A DNA stretch of 10,862 nucleotides from the NCBI GenBank assembly GCA_038222915.1, contig JBBRHH010000165.1, forward strand, positions 1 to 10,862, given 5' to 3'. How positions within the stretch are numbered: the stretch's first letter is position 1; each line of letters opens with the position of its first letter. A program made the translations under genes and the position numbers. Positions 6,707 through 10,862 of this stretch are shown in pieces. This DNA comes from JBBRHH01 sp038222915. Lineage in GTDB: Bacteria > Planctomycetota > Phycisphaerae > Tepidisphaerales > Tepidisphaeraceae. The notes beneath the pieces are model-generated. The model ran no database searches. It was not told where the DNA came from and worked only from the letters and a program-made list of their open reading frames with translations.

Positions 6707-9700
6707 CATCCAGCCTGCGGAATCACATACACATGCGCCTCATACGGCGCAAAATTATCAGTAATCGTATCCCCTGCCACCGCCACGTTCCGCGACTCCC
6801 CGCGCACCTCCGCGCTATTCGCCCCTGCCGCGATCCCCGTCAGCTTGATACTCTGATTGCTCACCGTCTTATCCGACTGATTCAGCACAATAAAATAATC
6901 CTTCCCGCCGAACGACCGCCACGAAACCTCCAGCGGCTGGGCGGCCGTCGCCGTCAGCGTCGGCGGATCGATCGGGCTAAGCAGCGCCGAACTCAAATCC
7001 GTCAGCCGCGCATCCTGCTTGGTCATCTCCGCCGCCACATCCGCAGGCGTCGCGTCGAAAATGAAATTCGGCTTGAACTGATACGGGAAATAATAAATGC
7101 CCCGCGACCCATGGATCACCGAATCCCAAACTTCCGCGCGGAACTGCCCCGGACTCGCGCCCGGCGTATTGCCCGGCGTGCTGAAATTCTGCGGACTGCT
7201 CTCCAGCATCGAAAACTGTGGCTTGCCGCCGGAAATATTCTCCAGCCGGTCCAAGGCGCGCCCCGGATCCATCAACGCATTGGGCCGTCGAAAACCCGTC
7301 TGCGGATAGAGATCATTGCTGATCCAATCCATCGACTGCGCATACGCCGCATACGTCGCCGTCGTCACGCTTCCAGTCAGCCCGATCACAGTGCTGCCCG
7401 AGAAATTCGTAAAGATCGGCATGTTCGGGGCAATTCCCTTCAGCGTCGCATAGTCGGCCGCGAACTGCGAAGGCGGCGTGCCCGTCCGATCCGGCTCATC
7501 ATTGAACATCCATCCAATAAGATTCGGATCATTCAAATCATCCGCAGGATTAGCGCTGGGCGTGCGAATATAATTCAACCCCGCGGCCTTCGCCGCCGCC
7601 TCCCACGACGCCAGCGTCACTGTCCCGCTCTGGTCCGGGAAACCTTGTAGCGAATTAATCCCGCGCGATTTCCACGTATTGAAGGTGCTCGCCGGCTCGT
7701 AATACACCCCAATCTGAAATTGCGTCGGTTGTGGCCCGGGCGCAGCTTCATCAGTGATCGCCGATGCATCAAACTGCGCTGTATCCGCCACACTCGTCGC
7801 CGTCAGCGTCACACTCGGCTTCGCCGTCGTGCCCGGCGTCAGTTCCACTCGAATCTGCTGCGAATCCAGCGGCGCAATCGACGCCGTCGTAAAGCCACCC
7901 GAAGTCACCTGTGCCGTGATGTCGTTCCCGCCTGTATACGCATCAAAATAATGCGCCGTAAACCCGCCGTCGGCCGCCGGCGCAGTCAATTTGAAGTGAT
8001 CCGCGATGTCACCCTCATTCTCAATGTCCATCAGATAGGCCCCGCCCGCATCAAAATTCCGCCGCCGGATCTGCGCCTTCGCAAACGACTGCGCCGTCGT
8101 GTTGATCCCCACCGTATCCGACTTGCTTGCATCGCCCACAGATGCCGCGGTGATCAGCGTATGGTTCACCGAACCGCCCAACGCATACGCATTCGGCGCG
8201 GCCTCCGCCCTGAACGTCCACGTCACCCCCGGCTGCAAAACCGGCGTCGTATACGTCCCGGCCTTCACCGCAGCGCTGATGTCGTTCCCGCCGCCCGACG
8301 CGTCATAATAAAACAGGTCATACCCCGTCACGCTCGGCGAAGCGCTGACCTTGAACGTATCCGCAAACGTCCCCGTGTTCCGCACCTGCAGCGGATAAAT
8401 CACCCCATAAAAATTCGACGTAGTTCCCACCGTCTGACCCGACGCCGTCGAGTTGATGATGTTGCCGCCGGTAAAGGCCGTATCAAACCGGTTCCGCACC
8501 TGCACGTCCGGCTGCGCGGAAGGCGCAGCGGCCTGGGGCGTCAGCGAGAAATAGTTGATGTTCCCCGCCGATCCCGTCGTCGCGTTCGTATCAAACTTCA
8601 ACCAGATCGGATACGTCCCGGCCGACAACTTCACACCCGTCTTGCTCACCGTCGTCCAGGTCTGCCAACCGCCCGTATTCGGAATCGATATTTCACCCGT
8701 CAAACTCGTCGTCCCCACCAGCGCCCGGAACGTCCCGCCCGCCCCCGGCGACGCCACCCGGAAGTTCATCGTGTACGTCCCGTCGGCCGGCACATTCACT
8801 GTGTAATTCACAAACTCCCCGGCCCTCACATAGCTCAAGTCATACCCGCCGCCCGTATCGCTGGACGCCTCAATATCCACGCCCGTCGACCGATACGCCC
8901 CGCTTAGATTTGCCACGTCGGTGTCGTGATAAGCAACACCCTCCCCACCATCATCAAAATTCTCCGCCTGTATCGTAGTCGTCGCGGTGGTCGAAACCAC
9001 CGGCGCAGTCCCGCCAAACGGCGTGGAAACCGTAGGCGGCGAAGGCGGCACCACCGGCGGAGACGGAGGTACCACAGGAGGTGAGGGCGGAACCACAGGC
9101 GGAGACGGCGGCACCACCGGAGGCGAAGGTGGAACAACCGGCGGCGGCGACACGGGCGGTGGAACCACCGGCGGCGAAACGCCCGCCGGCGTAAACGTCA
9201 TCCCATTCAAATTCCCCACAAACCCCGTCGATCCATTGTGATCAAACACCAGCTTCAGCACATGCTGACCGGCCGGCAGATTCACGCCACTCACAAGCAC
9301 CGTCTGCCAGGTCTGCCACCCGGCCGTATTCACCACAAACACCGACCCCGTCGCCGGCGCATCATCCACCGTCAAATGAAAATCCCCGCCCAATCCCGCT
9401 GACGCAATCCGAAATCCCACGTTGTACGCCTGCTGCGTCACCACATTCACACTGTATTTCAGCCACTCCCCGGCCTTCACATAACCCACCCCAAACCCCG
9501 GGTCGGCCGAATCCGTCGATGGCCCGATATCCACGCCCGTGTTCCGATACGCCAGACTCTGGTTCGCAATGTCCAGATCGTGATACCCCACGCCCTCCCC
9601 GCCATCATTAAAATTCTCGGCCTCCAGTGTCGTCGTCCCCGACGCGGCAATGTTCGTCACCACCCCATTGAACGCACCGCCCGTCGGCACCGTCAGCGCA

Positions 9701-10173
9701 CTGGCCGGAACAATCTGCTTCGGCGTCGAAGCGCTGCTCCATCGCAGCTGCGCCGTCGCCCCGCCCGTGTTCTGGTAATAATCCATCCCAATGTCATACG
9801 TCTTCCCGGCCACCAGCGCAATCGTCCCGCTCTTCTCCCGGGCTGCATGGTCCGACCAGTCATCCACCAGCGTCTTCCCATTCACATACAGCCGCGCGCC
9901 ATCATCGGCCGTCACATAAAACGTGTAAGTCTCGGAAAACGCCGGCGTAATCTTCCCACTCCACCGCACCGAAAACGTAGTCGGCGCAATCCCGGCCGCC
10001 GGCGATTGATTGTTCAAAGAAAGATTCACCCCGGAATCAACGCGTGAAACCGAAGCCCCAGCAAACCCGAGATTATCGTAGTAGGTCGCCTGCAGCCCAT
10101 TGGCCGCTAAAAGTTGCCGACCTTCAAGAACTTCCGCCAGAACCGACCGTGCGCGCAGGTGCCGATGCAACAT
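6706..10173 (-). CDS. Large secreted multidomain carbohydrate-binding protein with a predicted glycoside-hydrolase-like barrel
   Basis: This is a 1155-residue predicted surface protein. Residues 1-24 contain an Arg-rich start and LAEVLEGRQLLAA, an LEPR-XLL-like planctomycete export motif. Modules in order are: PA14 (about 28-163; YTFYVTADDGARLYVNG); CBM6/CBM35-like 1 (181-329; LEAENFNDGGEGVGYHD); a VVPPSPP linker (334-381); CBM6-like 2 (398-546); two tandem beta modules sharing a GGNDI motif (556-693 and 698-803); a (beta/alpha)8-like domain (819-1048); and a beta module (1068-1155). The barrel shows eight candidate strands. Glu893 in FNDEPD follows strand 4 and Glu991 in MLESS follows strand 7, the acid/base and nucleophile positions of clan GH-A. 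No specific GH family or substrate is recognised. I chose the ATG at 10173 (GAGGG four bases upstream) over an in-frame TTG 81 bases earlier, whose extra residues would bury the export motif. Confidence 0.85.
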   Translation of the reverse strand: MLHRHLRARSVLAEVLEGRQLLAANGLQATYYDNLGFAGASVSRVDSGVNLSLNNQSPAAGIAPTTFSVRWSGKITPAFSETYTFYVTADDGARLYVNGKTLVDDWSDHAAREKSGTIALVAGKTYDIGMDYYQNTGGATAQLRWSSASTPKQIVPASALTVPTGGAFNGVVTNIAASGTTTLEAENFNDGGEGVGYHDLDIANQSLAYRNTGVDIGPSTDSADPGFGVGYVKAGEWLKYSVNVVTQQAYNVGFRIASAGLGGDFHLTVDDAPATGSVFVVNTAGWQTWQTVLVSGVNLPAGQHVLKLVFDHNGSTGFVGNLNGMTFTPAGVSPPVVPPPVSPPPVVPPSPPVVPPSPPVVPPSPPVVPPSPPVVPPSPPTVSTPFGGTAPVVSTTATTTIQAENFDDGGEGVAYHDTDVANLSGAYRSTGVDIEASSDTGGGYDLSYVRAGEFVNYTVNVPADGTYTMNFRVASPGAGGTFRALVGTTSLTGEISIPNTGGWQTWTTVSKTGVKLSAGTYPIWLKFDTNATTGSAGNINYFSLTPQAAAPSAQPDVQVRNRFDTAFTGGNIINSTASGQTVGTTSNFYGVIYPLQVRNTGTFADTFKVSASPSVTGYDLFYYDASGGGNDISAAVKAGTYTTPVLQPGVTWTFRAEAAPNAYALGGSVNHTLITAASVGDASKSDTVGINTTAQSFAKAQIRRRNFDAGGAYLMDIENEGDIADHFKLTAPAADGGFTAHYFDAYTGGNDITAQVTSGGFTTASIAPLDSQQIRVELTPGTTAKPSVTLTATSVADTAQFDASAITDEAAPGPQPTQFQIGVYYEPASTFNTWKSRGINSLQGFPDQSGTVTLASWEAAAKAAGLNYIRTPSANPADDLNDPNLIGWMFNDEPDRTGTPPSQFAADYATLKGIAPNMPIFTNFSGSTVIGLTGSVTTATYAAYAQSMDWISNDLYPQTGFRRPNALMDPGRALDRLENISGGKPQFSMLESSPQNFSTPGNTPGASPGQFRAEVWDSVIHGSRGIYYFPYQFKPNFIFDATPADVAAEMTKQDARLTDLSSALLSPIDPPTLTATAAQPLEVSWRSFGGKDYFIVLNQSDKTVSNQSIKLTGIAAGANSAEVRGESRNVAVAGDTITDNFAPYEAHVYVIPQAG
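9035..9178 (-). repeat. 21-bp tandem repeat coding a (VVPPSPP)n linker
   Basis: Five consecutive 21-base units (9035-9055, 9056-9076, 9077-9097, 9098-9118 and 9119-9139) are followed by a diverged part to about 9178 with extra prolines. All five units encode the same seven residues, VVPPSPP, and every base difference between them is synonymous. The repeat forms a stiff Pro-rich spacer between the two CBM6-like modules. Confidence 0.9.
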
Positions 10174-10177
10174 GTAA

Positions 10178-10182
10178 CCCTC
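10178..10182 (-). promoter_or_regulatory. Shine-Dalgarno-like GAGGG deciding the start of the large secreted protein
   Basis: GAGGG on the minus strand lies four bases before the ATG at 10173. It favours this start over the upstream in-frame TTG, which lacks such a site. The spacing is short but workable. Confidence 0.45.
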
Positions 10183-10364
10183 GTCCAAAAAAGCCCACAC
10201 CACGAAAGCCCTCCGGGAGAAACGCACTTTGCCAAATTCCAACGCGCACTTCAAGCCGCCCGCTCACAAAAAATCGTGTGAAAAAGCCTGAAAATACTCG
10301 CGCCTCCGTCCCTTGGCTTCCCTGAATGACGAGGTTGCAATCTGTCCGAGATTAGACCGTGCGA

Positions 10365-10394
10365 TTGACACAACACTTTCTCACCCAGTGTATT
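10365..10394 (+). promoter_or_regulatory. Candidate sigma-70-type promoter for the haemagglutinin-like gene
   Basis: A perfect TTGACA (10365-10370) is followed after 18 bases by TGTATT (10389-10394, four of six matches to TATAAT). Transcription would start near 10401 and give a leader of about 45 bases before the ATG at 10447. The -35 is strong and the -10 is mediocre. The assignment is from sequence only. Confidence 0.4.
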
Positions 10395-10446
10395 TGCAAA
10401 TGTCAGGCGCGCCGTCGTCCGCAATCATCGGTTATGCTCGACCTGC

Positions 10447-10862
10447 ATGACCGCAACGCGACAACACCGACGCAGGTCGTGGGCAGCCCTCGCGGTGGCC
10501 GTCGGCCTGCTCATCTCCAACGCCCCCGCCCAGGTCATCCGCGACGGCACCGTCGGCACCGCCGGCGCTGTAACAAAATCCGCCAACACCTACGTCATCC
10601 ACGGGGCCGACGGTGCCCGCCGAGGCGCAAATCTCTTCCACAGCTTCACCCAGTTCGACCTCGCCAGCGGCGAAATCGCCCGCTTCACCGGCCCAGCCTC
10701 CGTCCGCAATGTCATCGCCCGCGTAACCGGCCCACAGGCCAGCAGCATCGATGGCACGCTCTCCTGCACCATCCCCGGCGCAACCTTCCTTCTCATCAAC
10801 CCCCACGGCGTCGTCTTCGGCCCCAATGCCCAGCTCGACATCAAAGGCTCCTTCGCCGTCAC
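10447..10862 (+). CDS. Two-partner-secretion exoprotein (TpsA), filamentous-haemagglutinin-type N-terminus, 3' truncated by the window edge
   Basis: This is the start of a large exoprotein that would cross the outer membrane through a TpsB/FhaC-type partner pore. I translated 138 full codons from the ATG at 10447 with no stop before the window ends. Residues 1-29 form a signal peptide: an Arg-rich n-region, a hydrophobic core AALAVAVGLLI, and a likely AQA-like cleavage at APAQ. The TPS secretion domain follows, with DGTVGT (33-38), GANLFHSFTQFDL (60-72), VIARVTG (89-95), SSIDGTL (99-105) and INPHGVVFGPNAQLD (117-131). These match the conserved NLFHSF and NPxGxxFGxNA marks of the haemagglutination-activity domain, in the form common in cyanobacteria and planctomycetes. 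No Shine-Dalgarno was seen. The repeats and passenger that would show its function lie to the right of the window, and no tpsB partner is visible here. Confidence 0.9.
   Translation, partial: MTATRQHRRRSWAALAVAVGLLISNAPAQVIRDGTVGTAGAVTKSANTYVIHGADGARRGANLFHSFTQFDLASGEIARFTGPASVRNVIARVTGPQASSIDGTLSCTIPGATFLLINPHGVVFGPNAQLDIKGSFAV

Larger units (their letters stand above)
10174..10446. other. Divergent intergenic region between two surface-protein genes
   Basis: This 273-base spacer separates the minus-strand CBM/glycosidase-like gene from the plus-strand two-partner-secretion gene, so it must hold promoters for both unless the left one is read from elsewhere. A plus-direction promoter candidate is listed separately. 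No convincing -35/-10 pair was found for the minus direction. There is no RNA gene or credible short ORF. An A/T-rich patch around 10264-10296 (runs of A, with CACA and TGTG flanking AAAAAATCG) could form a weak hairpin. Confidence 0.6.

Noticed and set aside
6733..9241. Plus-strand frames opposite the large secreted protein, including a Gly/Thr-rich stretch at 8987-9241
   Set aside because: The Gly-rich stretch is the antisense reading of the Pro-rich linker repeat, and the others are Arg-rich shadows. The minus-strand protein has recognisable domains throughout.
10174..10254. N-terminal extension of the large secreted protein from a TTG codon at 10254
   Set aside because: TTG is a rarer start, no Shine-Dalgarno precedes it, and the ATG at 10173 places the export-type motif near the N-terminus with GAGGG just upstream.
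10406..10413. Eight-base palindrome GGCGCGCC in the divergent spacer
   Set aside because: It is short and expected by chance in GC-rich sequence; there is no second copy or spacing that would suggest an operator.
10432..10862. Minus-strand open frames under the haemagglutinin-like gene
   Set aside because: The plus-strand reading contains a clear signal peptide and TPS-domain motifs; the minus-strand readings have none.

Overview
The window is GC-rich, and six of its seven genes lie on the minus strand. It looks like a chromosomal segment from a planctomycete, perhaps of the Phycisphaerae. This is inferred from three things: a large surface protein whose N-terminus carries an LEPR-XLL-like motif (LEVLEGRQLL-type), common in planctomycete secreted proteins; very large modular CBM/PA14 architectures; and weak, irregular Shine-Dalgarno sites. 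No rRNA, tRNA, CRISPR array, integrase or insertion sequence was seen, so taxonomy rests on protein style alone.

Layout from right to left, following minus-strand transcription. (a) At 10447-10862 on the plus strand is the start of a two-partner-secretion exoprotein of the filamentous-haemagglutinin type, running off the right edge. (b) A 273-bp divergent spacer separates it from a 1155-residue secreted multidomain protein at 6706-10173. Its modules are PA14, CBM6-like, a VVPPSPP repeat linker, a second CBM6-like, two tandem beta modules, a predicted clan GH-A-like (beta/alpha)8 barrel and a terminal beta module. (c) A hairpin followed by a T-run at 6666-6706 probably ends that transcript. 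(d) A compact respiratory complex I block follows: nuoG, nuoH, a small secreted protein of unknown function, and nuoI (2305-6637), tightly packed and apparently one transcript. (e) With only 35 bp between and no visible terminator come a ribose-type ABC permease (1094-2269) and, overlapping it by 8 bp, a tandem-domain sugar ABC ATPase (start at 1101) cut by the left edge.

Functionally, the nuo genes supply the iron-sulfur electron wire (NuoG, NuoI) and the quinone-site membrane arm subunit (NuoH) of proton-pumping NADH:quinone oxidoreductase. The remaining complex I subunits are not in the window. The ABC pair would import (or export) a small polar solute, most likely a sugar. The two secreted giants suggest a carbohydrate-binding, surface-attached lifestyle.

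The points most worth a second look are: the ABC ATPase, whose first nucleotide-binding domain keeps Walker A and B but has lost the Q-loop glutamine and H-loop histidine; the unassigned glycosidase-like barrel in an unusual architecture; the exported unknown protein inserted inside a complex I operon; and the short NuoG without an N7 cluster site. I found no clear evidence of a wholly new multi-gene system.
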